A stretch of 14,057 nucleotides of DNA, taken from positions 1 through 14,057 of the forward strand of contig JAPULF010000273.1 in the NCBI GenBank assembly GCA_027295245.1. Reading direction: 5' to 3'. Position numbers and translations under genes: made by a program. The notes below the pieces were generated by a model. That model was given only the letters and a program-made list of their open reading frames with translations. It made no database searches and was not told the DNA's origin. Positions 13,798-14,057 of this stretch are shown here, one piece after another. The first letter of the stretch is position 1. Each line of letters starts with the position of its first letter. Source of the DNA: Planctomycetota bacterium (GTDB taxonomy: Bacteria; Planctomycetota; Phycisphaerae; UBA1845; UTPLA1).

Positions 13798-14057
13798 ATG
13801 AATCGCAGAAACATAGCCGCGTTGGCCATTCTCGGCATTGCGGTCGTCGGATTTCACGCCGATGTGGCAGTGGCCCAAACGGGAGCCTGCTGCAATGCCG
13901 GCAACTGTACCGAGGAGTCGGAGGGTACATGTACTTCGGGCGGGGGTTACTACGCCGGTGACGGGACCGACTGCGTCGGGACGGATTGCACCGTCGAAGC
14001 GTGCTGCAACGGAGGGAACTGCACCGACGTTTCTGTGGCGCAGTGTACCGCGGAAGC
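13798..14057 (+). CDS. Secreted Cys-rich tandem-repeat protein (partial, 3' end outside window)
   Basis: ATG 13798 follows an ideal ribosome site AGGAGG (13785-13790) after 7 bases and the frame is open to the window end, 86 complete codons. Residues 1-26 form a signal peptide (hydrophobic LAILGIAVVGF, cleavage AVA/QTG). The mature part has a 38-residue repeat: ACCNAGNCT starts at residue 30 and ACCNGGNCT at residue 68. Cysteines are at 31, 32, 37, 45, 59, 64, then 69, 70, 75, 83, so the spacing CC-x4-C-x7-C-x13-C-x4-C recurs, with GDGTDC before the second copy. Such Cys-rich repeats stand in long secreted or surface proteins of planctomycetes and are probably disulfide-bonded. The function is unknown, and the repeat number and C-terminal domain lie outside the window. 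Confidence 0.85.
   Translation, partial: MNRRNIAALAILGIAVVGFHADVAVAQTGACCNAGNCTEESEGTCTSGGGYYAGDGTDCVGTDCTVEACCNGGNCTDVSVAQCTAE

Overview
This GC-rich window looks like chromosomal DNA of a planctomycete or close relative. The reasons are several predicted lipoproteins and signal peptides, a complete MoxR/Bat gene cluster, a membrane-anchored CxxC protein, and the start of a Cys-rich tandem-repeat secreted protein with GDGTDC-type repeats of a kind I associate with that phylum. The assignment rests on gene style only; no rRNA or other marker gene is present.

Left edge (1-327): a gene begins on the minus strand at 38 and runs off the window. It has its own leftward promoter, whose -35/-10 spacer is filled by a perfect 19-bp palindrome (94-112), probably a repressor operator with Fur-box geometry. 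An AT-rich tract follows. The first rightward gene (328-1815) encodes a predicted lipoprotein of the alkaline-phosphatase/phosphodiesterase superfamily; its only well-supported start is a non-canonical AUC codon. A 677-residue NhaC-family Na+/H+ antiporter with an unusual signal-peptide-like, Pro/Glu/Thr-rich N-terminal extension follows (1850-3883).

Centre (4035-12700): eight tightly packed genes on one strand form a complete moxR-bat operon: moxR (AAA+ ATPase), a DUF58 vWA-like protein, a BatD-like/DUF4381-like lipoprotein, batA, batB (membrane-anchored vWA proteins), batC (TPR plus low-complexity linker), batD (large Ig-like membrane protein) and batE (TPR plus SH3). Several junctions overlap by 1-4 bases (ATGA, TAATG), which suggests translational coupling. 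The likely picture is a MoxR chaperone-like ATPase acting on vWA proteins and their membrane partners in the cell envelope. The historical 'aerotolerance' role is family knowledge and is not shown here. A hairpin overlapping the batE stop codon may end the transcript.

Right part (12701-14057): a candidate promoter precedes a 172-residue single-TM protein with CxxC pairs. A 400-base stretch without a convincing gene follows; it contains a perfect TATAAT inside a 12-bp palindrome, other inverted repeats and short direct repeats, and could hold a structured RNA or a dispersed repeat. The window ends inside a secreted Cys-rich repeat protein (from 13798). I see no tRNA, rRNA, CRISPR array, transposase or integrase. 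I did not find a clearly new system; the most useful leads are the AUC start, the left-edge operator and the 13398-13797 leader.
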